From Pseudozyma flocculosa PF-1 (Eukaryota > Basidiomycota > Ustilaginomycetes > Ustilaginales > Ustilaginaceae), in assembly GCF_000417875.1 (NCBI RefSeq), contig NW_006920894.1:104417-168416 (forward strand): DNA of 64,000 nucleotides, in the 5' to 3' direction. Positions within the stretch are counted from its first letter, which is position 1; every line of letters begins with the position of its first letter. This document shows positions 40,401 through 52,400 of the stretch, piece after piece. The notes below the pieces were generated by a model that worked only from the letters and a program-made list of their open reading frames with translations, did no database searches and was not told the origin of the DNA. The position numbers were made by a program, and so were the translations under genes.

Positions 40401-42927
40401 ACGCGGTGCCGGCAAAGCAGCGCTCGATGACGCTGTTGTCGAGGCCGAGCGCCTCAAAGATCTGGGCGCCCTTGTACGAGGCGAGCGTCGAGATACCCAT
40501 CTTGGACATGACCTTGAGGATGCCCTTGTCGATGGCGTGCCTCCAGTTGTCGACGATCTGGGAGGGGCTGAGGTCGGCCTTGAGCAGGCCCTCGCGCGAC
40601 ACCTTGAGCATCGCCTCGAAGGCGAGCCAGGGGCAGATGGCGTCGGCACCGTAGCCGACGAGGACGCACATGTGGTGCACCTCGCGAGCCTCGGCCGACT
40701 CGACCATGAGGGCGATCTTGCTGCGCTCCTTGTTGCGGATCAGGTGGTGGTGGACACCGCCGCAGGCAATGAGCGAGCTGATGCTGACGCGGTCGGCGCT
40801 GACGGCGCGGTCCGAGAGGATGACGACACGGTAGCCATCGCGGATGGCCTGCGACGTCTCGCTGCAGACGCGGTCGAGGGCAGCCTCGTAGCCCGTCAGG
40901 CCGGCGCCCTTGTCGAACGTGATGTCGATCGTCTTGGACGGCCAGTCGGCGTGGACAGTGTCGAGCTGCTTGATGGCGTTCATCTCGTCGATGGTGAGGA
41001 TGGGCGAGGGCAGCAGCAGACGGTGGCACTGCTCGGGCTTCATCTCGAGGAGGTTGCCCTCGGGACCGACGTACTGCTCAAGCGACATGACAATCGACTC
41101 TCGGATCGGGTCAATGGGCGGGTTGGTGACCTGCGCGAAGAGCTGGCGGAAGTAGTCGTAGATGAGGCGGGCGTTGGGCGAGATGCACGCAAGCGCTCCG
41201 TCGTTGCCCATCGATCCAAGCGCCTCCTTGCCGTCGCTGATCATGGGCAGCATGAGCAGGTTGATCTGCTCGGCCGTGTAGCCGAACGTCATAAGGCGCG
41301 GGTCGGTGCTCAAACGCTCGTCGTCGAGGACAGGGGCGATGGCGTTGCCCGTCTCGCGGCGCACGCGGTCCACAATCTCGGGCAGGCGGAGCATCTGGTT
41401 CTCGATCCAGGCGGCAAAGTCGCGGCTCTGGGCGGTCGTCATCTTGAGCTCGCGGTCCTCAACGATGCGGCCCTCGACAGTGTCGACGAGCAACATCTTG
41501 CCCGGCTGCAGCCGGCCCTTCTCGAGGATCGTCTCGGGCGCGATCGAGATGGTTCCGACCTCGGAGGCGCAGATCATGATGTCGTCGTCGGTGACGTAGT
41601 ATCGGCAGGGTCGCAGACCGTTCCTGTCGAGGTTGGCACCGCAGTATCTGCCGTCGGCGAAGGTGAAAAGCGCGGGACCGTCCCAAGGCTCCATCAGGCA
41701 CGCGGCCCAGCGGTAGAAGGCGGTCTTGGCCGGGTCCATGCGGTCACCGTCGCCCTGCCACGCCTCGGGAATCATCATCATGACGGCCTGGGGCAGGGTG
41801 AGGACGTTGTTGATGACCAGCAGCTCGAGGACGTTGTCGAACGCGGCCGAGTCGGAGCCGCCGCTCTCGATGATGGGGTAGAGCATGTCGAGCTCGTCGC
41901 CGAACGTCTCGGACTTGAGGACACCCTCACGCGCGCGCATCCAGTTCTTGTTGCCGCGGACGGTGTTGATCTCGCCGTTGTGGGCGGCCCAGCGCATGGG
42001 CTGGGCGCGGTCCCACGAGGGGAACGTGTTGGTCGAGAAGCGCGAGTGGACGAGGGCAAAGTGCGACGCGTAGTGGGCATTGTTGAGGTCGTGGTAGTAG
42101 TTGTAAACCTGGACGGGGCTCAGCTGGCCCTTGTAGATGATGTTCGACGGGCTGAGCGAGCAGATGTAGAACCAGTTGGCGAGGCCGATGGTGTGCGTGG
42201 CGTGCTTGCGGAGCACATAGAGCTGGCGGCCAAAGTACTGGTCGTCGAACTTCTTGTCGGTGGCCTGAGGCTCCTTGCCCGTGCCGTAGTGGTCCGTGAG
42301 GACGACAAAGGGCTGGAGGATCTTGGGCTCCTTAGACCTCGAGGCGGGGCCGAGGATGGTGTTGTCGACAGGCACCTCACGCCAGCCGAGCACGCGCAGG
42401 TGCAGCTTCTCGGCGAGGCCGGTGAAGGTGTCGACCTGCTTGCGCCAGGCCTGCTCGCTCGTAGGGTCAAAGAAGAGGTTGCCCACGGCGTACTGACCCT
42501 GGGGCGGCAGGGTGAAGCCAACGTCCCTCTCGGCCTCACGGCGGAAGAAGTGGTCGGGGATGCCCGTCATGACACCGGCACCGTCACCGTCGCGAGCGTC
42601 GGCGCCGACGGCGCCACGGTGAGTCATGTTGCAGAGCAGCTGCTTGGCGTCCGACACGATCTTGTGCGCGGGCTTGCCCTTGATCTGGCACATGAAGCCG
42701 ACACCGCAGGCATCCTTCTCGTTGTCCGGGTCGTAGAGACCCTGGGCGGCGGGCAGGGCGCCAGCCCAGGAGGTCTCGGTGGCGCGCTCTACCTCCTCAT
42801 AGCCGCTGGTGGCAAAGTCGGTCGAGGAGATCGACTCCTCGTTGATGGCGGCGAGCTCGGCGGTGAGCTTCTCGACGTGGCGGGAAGTGGCGGTGGTGGA
42901 AGGCCTGGCGGAAACCGTCGGAGCCAT
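36412..42927 (-). CDS. GLT1: Glutamate synthase (NADH), fused GOGAT
   Basis: An uninterrupted 2171-residue frame, the usual length for fungal and plant NADH-GOGAT. The enzyme transfers the amide nitrogen of glutamine to 2-oxoglutarate, giving two glutamates. The class II glutaminase nucleophile is Cys74 (KDACGVGF), preceded by a 73-residue propeptide that should be removed. The large domain contains the FMN barrel with ARTRHSTAGVGLISPPPHHD and the [3Fe-4S] motif CHLNTCAVGIATQ. The beta-like C-terminal third carries two [4Fe-4S] motifs (CMDCGVPFCQGDTGCP, CPAPCEGACTLG), an FAD-binding GSGPAGLACADQL and the NADH-binding GGGDTGCDAQATA. All residues expected for activity are visible. It lies 6.6 kb from nitrate reductase (stop to start of the intervening gene ADE12), linking it to nitrogen assimilation. 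A CCAATCA box is about 600 bp upstream. Confidence 0.98.
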
Positions 42928-43531
42928 CCCAGCGACTGCGAAAGTGGTACGGTGGAGTGTTTGGGGCGGTGAAGAAGGGAGAGTCTCGAGGAGGTGCTCC
43001 CTGGGGCTACGGTAGATCCGGCTGGTGGCGGCGGCGGCGCGGGAGAGGTCTAGATGCAGGGTGACGGGCGGGTCGATGCGTTTGGGATACGAGGCTTGAC
43101 GTTGCTGGGCTCGACCGGGGGTATGCGGTTGAAGGCGAGGCTCTTTGCGGGCGAAGAGAATACAGATGCTTTTTTGCGCGGCTGCTGCGGAAGAGAGACG
43201 GGCAGGGAGGGAAGACTCGAAATGGTAGGCTCGACCGGCGGGTCTAGCGAGTGGCGAAGAAAGGGACGGCCGACGGGTGGACAGAGGTTTGGCAGGGTGT
43301 GAAGAAAGTCCGTTCGGCAGGTGGTGGTGGATGCGGGGGGACGAGGTGAACGGAAGGTGAAGAGGGCGAGGCAGCGATATTTGTTAGCCCGGAAGGTCCA
43401 GCGCGCGGTGGGGACTGTGGCAACGGCGACCGACGAGCCAGCTAGCCAGCCAGCCAGCCAAGCAGCGGGCCCGGCCAGGTCAGGCCAGGAAGCAGGCGAG
43501 GCTACGGCGGCGTGCATGCGCTGAACATCGA

Positions 43532-43538
43532 CCAATCA
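43532..43538 (+). promoter_or_regulatory. CCAATCA box upstream of GLT1
   Basis: A perfect CCAATCA, the consensus for the Hap2/3/5 (CBF/NF-Y) complex, 605 bp upstream of the GLT1 start. HAP control of GLT1 is known in yeast; here it is inferred from the site alone. Confidence 0.35.
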
Positions 43539-45235
43539 GGCGGCCGCCCCTTTGAAATTGGGCCCGCCCAGCCCAGGCAGCGGCGACGGCTTTCAAAACG
43601 CAGGCGAGCCTCTGCCTGTCTGACTCGGCGGCGCCGCGCGGGCGTGGACCGACGAGTCTGGCCCCAGCCAGCGGGAGGGCTGCGAAGAACCAGCGACCAG
43701 GCCGGCTGGCGAGGGGCCAGGCGAGAAGTCTAAAAAAATCCGGACGCTGCCGGCTCGCTCGCTGGCCAGCCCGACGCGCCAACTTCGACAGCCATCTCCA
43801 ACCCGCAACGCCAGCTGGCAGACAGCTGGATGGCAGCGACGAGGCGGGACAAGGGCGGCCAACCTTTCTTGGCTGGTCAGCCGAACCGATATTATGGTAA
43901 TTGCCGGCGGCACCCGAGGAGGGGGCGGACGCACGGCTTACCCAACACGGGACGACTCTCTCGTGCGAGAAGAGCAGGCGGGTGACTCGCCCTTGCCACC
44001 GCCGTGGCCAGGCTTAGCCTGACGCGGCGAGAAGAAAAAACGAGCGGGCAGCGCAGAGGCAAGAGGCCGGCCTCTTTTTCTTCCCGCTCGGGTCCTGCCA
44101 GAAGCAAGCTCGGGCGGGCGGGCATCTGGAAATTCCTGGCCTCGCCTCGCCTCGCCTCGGCTCGGCTCTGAACGAAGACGAGCGAGCGAGCGAGATGAGA
44201 TGAGATGGCAGGAATCCGAGCCGCCTGATTGGCTGCCGATAAGAGGCCAGGCCCATGCATGACCCTGGGGCCCGCACGAGCGAGGTGCTTCTGCGAACCG
44301 GTCCGGTTCCCTAGGCCTGGCCGGCCTCCGCCTCCACGTACTGCCCAGACCCCGCATCTTCCAGGCTAGGGCTCTCGCCGACTCGCCCGCCCCGTCTGCC
44401 TGCCTCCTTCCACGCGCGCGAGCACCACGCTCGGCCGACGAGAAGGACGTTCCTTCGTCGTCGTCGTCGTCGCCGTCGCCGTTCGTCGCCGTTCATCGCG
44501 GCCGCCATCGAGACGACCACCTGCGATGCCGCCACCTCATGGCCTTCCGGCCTTGTGGCGGCGAGCACTGCGACAGGGGACAGCCGGACAGTGGGCGGCG
44601 ACAAAGAGGTCGACAAGACGCGAAACGAGTGGTGCAGCGATGCGAGCGATCCGAAGGCTGGGCCACAATCGGACGTGATGATCGCGCCTCGCCCGACGCG
44701 ACTCGTCGCTCGACGCCTTCGCCCGTCTCTGAGAGAACAGGCTGAGACGATTGACGAGGAACAGCAGGCCAGGTCGTCGGCTTCAGAGCAGCCCGCGAGG
44801 CGAGCCGACGCGCGCCTCCCCCACCCAAAGGAACGCGAGAAACGCAGCATGGGTCCGATTGGAAGCGACGGCGCGCGAGCACTCACCTAGAAGCAAGAGC
44901 TCAGAGTCTCGCGGCGCAAGAGGCTGGGAGGGGTAGATATGATTTTCGATGCCGATCTCTCGGCTGAGGCCGTAGGGGCGTTTTGAGGGCGGGCGGAGGT
45001 GGTTGCAGAGGGCGGGCGAGGTAGGCTGTGTCGACGGCGAGCTCCTCGTGTTTCTCTCTGTCGTTTTGCGGTAGGCTGGACGCTGGGCAGTGAGAAGCAA
45101 GAGAGTAAGGTAACGGCGAGGATGGTGGTGGTGCGATGGAAAGGGAAGTTGCGAGGGAGAGAGAGGGAAGAAGAGGTGAAGGTGCGGGGGCGGGCCGGGG
45201 ACTGCTAGAAGAGGACGGCTCGACGACGACGAGCA

Positions 45236-45237
<2 letters not shown>

Positions 45238-45267
<30 letters not shown>
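45238..45267. repeat. (CAG)10 microsatellite
   Basis: Ten perfect CAG copies followed by GCAGGCAGGC repeats in gene-free DNA. Confidence 0.92.
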
Positions 45268-45269
<2 letters not shown>

Positions 45270-46274
45270 GTCAGGCAGGCAGGCGAGCAGCCAGGCAGGC
45301 AGCTGAAAAAAAATTAAGGCCACCGCCGGTGCGGAGCGTGTGGGGTTCCGAGCAGCGACCGTCCTTGCTCGCCCAAAGCCTACGCCGAGCGACAAGTTAC
45401 CTACGAAGCCTGACCCACCGACGCCGTACGCGTTAGCCGGGGGATCTCTTGCGCCCGCCCGCATCGTTGTCGGCCCCCGCGCAGAGCCACGCGCGAGACG
45501 CCGCGGTACGTACAACGAGCGTGGCCTGTCTGTCAGCCGCGCCCCACGTCTTCGCAAGACGGCGGTCCCTGCCTCTGCTCGGTGCTCGCGAAGTTGCGGG
45601 CGCCTACAAGCTCAGACTCTGGCATCGAGAGCTTCGAACAGGCAGGCTTCCGCGAGGATGATGCTGCGGTGTTGGCGTCGGTCTTGGACGGCTCGTGACC
45701 GCGACCACATACGACCGGCTCGCTGGGGCAGCTTGACCGGCGAGGTCGGGTGCAGCGTCGAAGCTCGAGCTTTTCGCGCGTGACCAACAAAGGTTCCCCA
45801 GACCCCGTCCGACCTCGCTCGTCGAATCAGGTCAAGGACGGCCGACCTTCGTGCCTTGCCTGCTCGGATGTCCAGATGGTCGAGCTCTGGCGGACAGGCA
45901 GGCGGGTTTGCGATCCTTTGACGCTGATTGGATCGGATCAGGGCGCCTGATAACGGACGGACGATTACGTTCGCGCGTTCACCCCGGAGGGCGGGCCTGC
46001 CTGTTTGCGGAGCGAGGCGCACGCACGTCGTAGGTAGAGGCAGGTGCGGGAGCAAGGGTGACACGTTGCAGCTGCGTGCGTGTTCTCGGCACAATCCACG
46101 GCCTTCAAGGATTGCCGCATTTCGTTCTTCCAAGCAAGGCAGACGCTGGCCGTACGGACAGGCAGGTGGCCGCATCCGCCGCGCAGTTGAGAAGGAAGCA
46201 GGCGCGGGGGCGAGTCGAGGGTGGGCGGCCTGGCGGCAGGCAGCGCCCATGCATTTTTCACGCAGAGGGCACGG

Positions 46275-46314
46275 CAGGGCAGGGCAGGGCAGGGCAGGGC
46301 AGGGTGAACGTTGG
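46275..46314. repeat. (CAGGG)8 pentamer array
   Basis: Eight perfect CAGGG copies, the same unit and strand orientation as the array at 1715-1762. Confidence 0.95.
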
Positions 46315-46939
46315 GCTGGCAGCGTGGGGACGAAGCGGTCGAGTCACATCGCACACGCTGATCTCCGGATTCGACCGACGACCCCCAAGTCACGGCAAAC
46401 AGGCGGCCCGCTTATCGGCGCTCTCCGTTTTTGCCCGAGCCGCTCGTCCGCTCAGGCTAGGGGTGGCTTCGCCAACAACTCGGCCGGGTCCGATTTCGGA
46501 TGCATCCCGCAGGTCGCCGCTTTCGCTGCGTCGCACTGCAGGCGCAGCTGCGAATTGGACCTCATCCGGTACCGGCAGCTGCGCATGGCCAGCTCCAATC
46601 TGGCCCCGTCGGGACCGCGAGAAAAGCAGACCGGAATTGCGCAGCAAATTGGCTCCTCGCCCGACTCGCTGGCTGCCATCGGTCAAGCAGGCTCTCCGCC
46701 GGCTCAAGTCGTCGGAGGAAACTTTCGCGACTCGACTGCACGCACAGAAGCAGATAGCACACGAACAAACCAGCGTCGTGGTCTGGTGGCACGGACGGCG
46801 AGAGAGGCGGCGACCATGGCAATGGAAGGGTTCTGATTTCGCAGCGGCACACCTGCACAGAGATGCGCCGCATGTATCGGATTGGACGGGCAACTAGAGT
46901 CTGTCTATGGACGGGCGACGGGCGACGGGCGACGGGCGA

Positions 46940-48163
46940 TCAGGCGCGGTGGATCATCGACTCCCGCGCAGGGCCAACGCCGATCCACTCAATCTTGACG
47001 CTGAGGAAGCTCTCGATAAAGTCGACATAGTCGCGGCAGGTCTGCGGCAGCTCGTCAAACGTGGTCGCCTTGGAGATGTCGCCCTCCCAGCCGGGCAGCG
47101 TCTTGTACTGCACCTCGACCTTGGCCAGCACCTCGAGGTCGGCGGGGAAGCTGGTGAGCTCCTTGCCGTCGACGGTGTAACCGACGGCCACCTTGAGCTC
47201 CTTGAGGTTGTCGAGCACGTCGAGCTTTGTCAGGTTGAGGCTGGTGTAGCCGTTGATCAGGCACGAGTAGCGCATCATGACCAGGTCGAGCCAGCCGCAG
47301 CGGCGACGGCGTCCGGTGGTGACGCCGTACTCGGCGCCGACCTCCTGGAGGTGGTGTCCGATGTCGTCGGTCAGCTCCGTGGGGAAGGGTCCCATGCCGA
47401 CGCGGGTCGTGTAGGCCTTCATGACGCCGATGACGTCGCCGATGGCGTTGGGCGGGATGCCCAGGCCGGTGCAGACGCCGCCAATCGAGGTCGAGGAGCT
47501 GGTGACAAAGGGGTACGTGCCAAAGTCGATGTCGAGCATGAGGGCGTTGGCGCCCTCGACCAGCACGCGCCGGTTGGACGACAGGGCGGTGTGGATGAAG
47601 GTGACGCCGTCGACAATGTGCGGGCGGAGGCGCTCGGCAAAGGCCTTGTAGCGCGCAATCTCGCCCTCGGTGTCGTACTCAAAGTGGCCGTAGCGCTTGA
47701 AGCGGCCCTCGACCAGCTTGCGGAACTTGGAGGCAAAGAGCTCCGGGTCGTAGAGGTGGTGGACGCGGAGGCCGGAGCGCGAGGCCTTGGACGAGTAGGC
47801 CGGACCGATGCCCTTCTTGGTGGTGCCGATGCTGCTGCCGCCGAGCTCGACCTCCTTGAGGCCATCGACGACCTGGTGGAAGTCGAAGACGAGGTGGGCG
47901 CGGTCCGAGATAAAGAGGCGGCCGTCGCAGTTGAGGCCCTTTTTCTCGAGCTTGTCGAGCTCCTCGAAGAACGAGGGGACGTGGACGACGACGCCGGAGC
48001 CGATGAAGCCGGCGCAGCGCGGGTTGACGAGGCCCGAGGGGAGCAGGTGGAAGTCAAACTTGGTCTTTACGCCGTTGACGTTGGCCACGATGGTGTGGCC
48101 GGCGTTGTTGCCTCCGGCGCAGCGGGCGCAGACGTCCATCTGGGTGCTGAGGACGTCGGCGAG

Positions 48164-48196
<33 letters not shown>

Positions 48197-48256
48197 CAGC
48201 AGGACAGTGGCCTTGCCGCCGCCCTTGGAGTCCGCAGGCTTGGGCATCGCCGCCAT
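46940..48256 (-). CDS. ADE12: Adenylosuccinate synthetase
   Basis: An uninterrupted frame of 438 residues (yeast Ade12 433). The enzyme joins aspartate to IMP using GTP, the first committed step from IMP to AMP. The start at 48256 has an excellent context (CCACCATGG). An in-frame ATG nine codons upstream is weaker. The P-loop-like [11 protein letters not shown] (21-31) contains catalytic Asp26, and GGNNAGHT contains catalytic His54. IMP- and GTP-binding segments [33 protein letters not shown] and [15 protein letters not shown] are all intact. No introns. It sits between GLT1 and the nitrate cluster; a functional link to nitrogen supply is reasonable, but it may be chance. Confidence 0.97.
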
Positions 48257-49478
48257 GGTGGGCCAAGGAGGACGATCCCGCAAGGGAGCGAGGTGGAAGG
48301 GGGGTAGGGTCGATACTCTCCCGGTGTAGCTCGGGGAGAGGTTTCGGGGGAGAGGGAAAGGGGAAGATCCCTTGGGGAGAGGAGGTGGTGATCAATCGAT
48401 GCCGAGAGATGAAACCAGGAGAGAAGGAGCGGACCAGGCGCGACGGGCGTGGATGAGCGGCCTGCCAGGCTGCCCTTGTGGCACGCACACGCCGCACCCA
48501 ACGTGGCAGGCAGGAAGGCCCCTTCTTCCCCCACCCTAGGCCTGGCCGGCTCTGCTCTCCGCCGCCTGTCTGCCCCCGACCCACGCGCAAGAAGACGAAA
48601 ACAAAAACCGTCGGCCTGCCGACTGGCCTGCCTGTGGCCGTTGCCGGTCCACCAGCAGGCTAGGCAGAGCGCAAACCCAGCTCGCTGGCCCGGCCGCAGA
48701 GAGGCACGCCAGCAGCGGCGCCAGGCTTTTCCCGAAGACGGCAGGGCAGGGCGAGGGCCTGGCCAGCCAAGCAGGCTCGGCAGTTCCGGCCGGCCGGCTG
48801 GCTCGGTCGGCCAGCGACCGAAAAGCGGAAAATTCCGAAAAAGTGACTCGAGGCCCTCGGTTCCGTCCAGGCCGTCTGCAAGTCCACCGGGCGCCCTCAC
48901 CGTCCAGAGACGTCGCACACACACGGCCCATTCAAACCCCGTGTTTGCCCCTGCCATCCTTTCACCTGTTATGGGTGCAACCAGGGGATGAGGCCCCGCC
49001 CGAGCGCGCCCCACGACTGTTAGCCTTTCCGAAAGATGGCTGAGGGATCGTCGATATCTGCGCACGCCCGGCAGCGGGTCTGTCCGCACGGCGAGTAACT
49101 CGAGTGTGTCGCCTCCTCTTCGGAGGGGGACCACGATGACCTACGGGTCCGAAGGAGTCGGTCGCCCGAGCACTTCACCACTCGACCCTCAGCTGCACGT
49201 ATCTTTCGGATCCAAAGGTGGATAGGGAGCACAAAGGTCTCCGCCACCATGGCGGGGCCGGCTTGAAAGCGCGCACGGTAACACCGCCTCAAACTCTTCT
49301 TTTTTGTGTACGTTTCTCCCACCCCTCGATCTCCTTCGCCCAACGCCTTCTACGAGGACGACGTACGATGCACACCGCTAGTCGCCGACAGACAAGGGAG
49401 CTTCGCACGGCATGTCATGGTTGCAGTGGTCGAGCGAGAGTGAGGCGCGCGCTATATATTACAGGGTCCCTCTGCCAC
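48257..49478. other. Intergenic, ADE12 promoter and NIA1 3' region
   Basis: 1.2 kb. The part next to ADE12 is purine-rich on the plus strand and contains the 17-nt dispersed motif at 48534-48550. The part next to the nitrate reductase stop has TATATAT (about 49453), which on the coding strand may serve in 3' end formation. I looked at 49020-49275 for a structured RNA and could not support one. Confidence 0.5.
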
Positions 49479-52400
49479 CTAGAAGAAGACGACGGTGCGC
49501 TCGACGTCCCACCCGAGCGCGGCGAGCGACTGCCTGACCGCCTTTTCCATCGGCGGCGGGCCGCAGACGAGGGCGAGCGTGTCTTCGAGCTCGTCGCCCT
49601 CGCCCTCGCCCTCGCCCTCGCCCTCGCCGGTCCGCCGGGGCGCGGGCGGCAGGTGGGCCTCGAGCGCGGCGAGGTCGACGCGGCCACGCGGCCCGGTCCA
49701 CTGGTCGGTGGCGTTGCTGAGGTAGTGCGAGATCGTCAGGCGGCCGTCCAAGATGTCCTGAGACTCGNNNNNNNNNNNNNNNNNNNNNNNNNNNNNNNNN
49801 NNNNNNNNNNNNNNNNNNNNNNNNNNNNNNNNNNNNNNNNNNNNNNNNNNNNNNNNNNNNNNNNNNNNNNNNNNNNNNNNNNNNNNNNNNNNNNNNNNNN
49901 NNNNNNNNNNNNNNNNNNNNNNNNNNNNNNNNNNNNNNNNNNNNNNNNNNNNNNNNNNNNNNNNNNNNNNNNNNNNNNNNNNNNNNNNNNNNNNNNNNNN
50001 NNNNNNNNNNNAAGATGTCGACGAGCTTCTGCAGCTCGGTGCGCGCCAGGATGTCGACCTCGGTGCGGTTGCCGTAGACGAGCGAGATGTCGAGCGGCCG
50101 CAGCGCCGCCGCGCTCCCCGCCGTCTTGGCCAGCAGGTACTCGTCGGCGATGGCCTTGAGCGTGCTCCAGATGGGCGTGATGCCGCTACCGCCCGCGATC
50201 ATGGCCAGCCTGCGCACCGTGCGGACGCGATCGCTCGGCTTCCACCGGATGCGGGCGTCGCCGAGGTACGTGAACGAACCCAATGGGCCCTTGAGCTCGA
50301 TCGTCACCGGGTCCTCGCCGTCGCCCTCGCCGTCGCCCGCGCCGCCGTCCAGCGGGATCGTCTCGAGCGCCATGGTCATCTTGCCGCCCGCGAACGCGTC
50401 GCCGTCGCTGCTGGGCGGCGGGACCGTCGGGGGGAAGTAGACCTTGATCAGGATGTCGAGGAAGCCGAGCTGCTCGTCGCCGCTGTACGGCGTGTAGGCA
50501 CGCTGGATCGTCTCGATCTCGCCCGTGGCCGGGTTGCGGCGCTTGACGCGGAGGAAGACGTGCTGGCCGACGGGGAGGCCGCACCTCTGCGCCTCGTGGC
50601 CCAGCGCGAAGCGGAAGATGCGCGAGTCCGGCGAGACGATCGTCTTGCTCACCAACCTCGTCTTCTTCCAGCGCTTCGGCTCCAGGAACGGCCTCGAAGA
50701 TTCCTCCTCGGCCTCTTCCTCTTTCGCCAGCCCGTCGACCGTCCTCTCGTCCGCTGTCAAGGCCTCGAGACGCCCGAGGTGGAAGTCGCGCATCATCTTC
50801 TTGGCGTCGATCGAGTGAATCGCCATGAAATCCTCGGTGGCATCGTCGCCCGCTACGAGGCGGATGCTCTGGTCGCCGCCGGGATGGTCCTTGAGGAAGC
50901 CCGTACCTTCGTACACTTCGCCGTTGACGACGAACCAAGGCTCCGCACCTTCTGGATCTGAGTGCTGGGCGAACTCGGCGGCCGAGACGGTACGGCTGGC
51001 CTTGGCAGGGTCCGTCATGAGAGCGGCGATGTCGAGCGCCGGCTTCGCAGCCTTGCCGTCGGCCGCCACTGCCGCCGTCGATTCTTTGGCGCCCGCAACG
51101 CTGCCTGCTGCTTCGGCCGACGTCGAGGCGTCTCCGAAGACAGGGTAGCGTGAACTGGCGCCGGCCTCGTTAAGCCGCTGCATCCACCCGCCAGGTGCGT
51201 TGCCGGCGAGGGTGGGGTGCTCGAAACGGACGCTCTTGCCGTCCTCGCTGCGGTGGACGGCGACGCGGAACCACCACGAGTTCATCATCGAGGTGGCGTT
51301 CCAATACATGTCGCGCGGCATGGTCTGCAGACTCTCGTCCATGGCGCGCACCGAGATGACGCGGACGTCGTCGTCGATAATCTGCCGGCGCAGCTCGACG
51401 TCGAGGCGCCAGAAGCACCACGAGAAGCTCATCTCGGTCTGGCTCAGGTCGAGCGTGCCAAAGTACGGGTGGCCCTGGACGGGAAACATGCGGTAGAGGT
51501 CCTCGGGGTAGTCGACCTCGGCCAGCTTCCACGACTTGCCGTCGTCGAGCGACACTTCGACGCGGGTGATGCGACGCCCGCCGCCCGTGTAGGCGTAGCC
51601 CTGTATCGGCAGCATTTGCGGCGGCGGCGGCGGCGACGCCTGCTGCTCGGCATCGTCATCGCTCTCCCGCAAGTGCACCACCTCCTCGTGATCCGGCGAG
51701 CAGACGGCGGCGTTGACGTTGAGCTCGTTGATGATGTACTTGGGGTCGTACCACCACTTGTCCTCGTTGCGCGCCTGGTCGGCCGAGACCTCGGTGGGGA
51801 GTAGCTTGTTGTCGAAGAAGTGCAGGTGGTGCTGCGACTCGCGGTCCGAGACCTCGATGCGGTTGAGCCACTTGACCATCCTGCCTCCGATCTGACCGGG
51901 AACGACGAGGCGCAGCGGGTAGCCGTGGTCCGGACTGAGGTCCTCGCCGTTCATGCCCCAGGCGAGCAGCATGCCCTTGGAGCGATCCGTGCACCAGTGC
52001 AGGCGTTGCGAGGTGCCGTAATTGCCCTTGGGCAGCTGATCGGCGCCCTCGAAGACGACGTGGCGCGCTCGGCCGGGCACGGGGGTGTCGTAGGATGGGA
52101 ACGACGAGTAGAGCGGGTTCTTGGGCCGGCAGTACTCGAGCACGTCGGCAAGGTAGACGCCGGTGAAGAGGCCTGTCGAGACGCCCGCCGCGCCCCAGTT
52201 GAAGCCCAGACCCTTGGCGACCATGTTCTGCTCCTTGCGCCGATTGCCGGCGCAGACGAGCGTGATGGGCAGCGTGACGGTGGCGAACTTGTCCTTGAGA
52301 TCCTGGATGCTGAATGTGAACTCGTTCTCGACGAGGCCGTGGACCCGCAGCTTCCACTCGGCGGCCTGGTGGGCCGTGACGCGCGGCGTGTCGCCGTGGC

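Larger units (their letters stand above)
42928..46939. other. Gene-free 4 kb region
   Basis: This 4 kb lies upstream of GLT1 and downstream of ADE12. It holds a CCAATCA box (43532-43538), a GATAAG (44238-44243), (CAG)10 (45238-45267), (CAGGG)8 (46275-46314), several (CCAG)n and CTCGC runs and one copy of a 17-nt dispersed motif (44309-44325). Frames up to 302 codons occur on both strands at once, with Arg/Ser/Ala-rich products and no domain. Nothing supports a protein gene; a non-coding transcript cannot be excluded. Confidence 0.55.

Noticed and set aside
40537..42972. Second plus-strand frame of 811 codons opposite the GLT1 N-terminal half
   Set aside because: Same antisense codon-bias effect; no motif, no independent start context.
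44311..44886. 191-codon minus-strand frame in the 4 kb gap
   Set aside because: Contains a poly-Arg run from a trinucleotide repeat, overlaps a plus-strand frame of 111 codons, no domain or splice logic.
49020..49275. Possible structured RNA downstream of NIA1
   Set aside because: Several short self-complementary pieces (for example CCTCCTCTTCGGAGG), but no match to known RNA families that I can recognise; probably 3' untranslated or spacer DNA.
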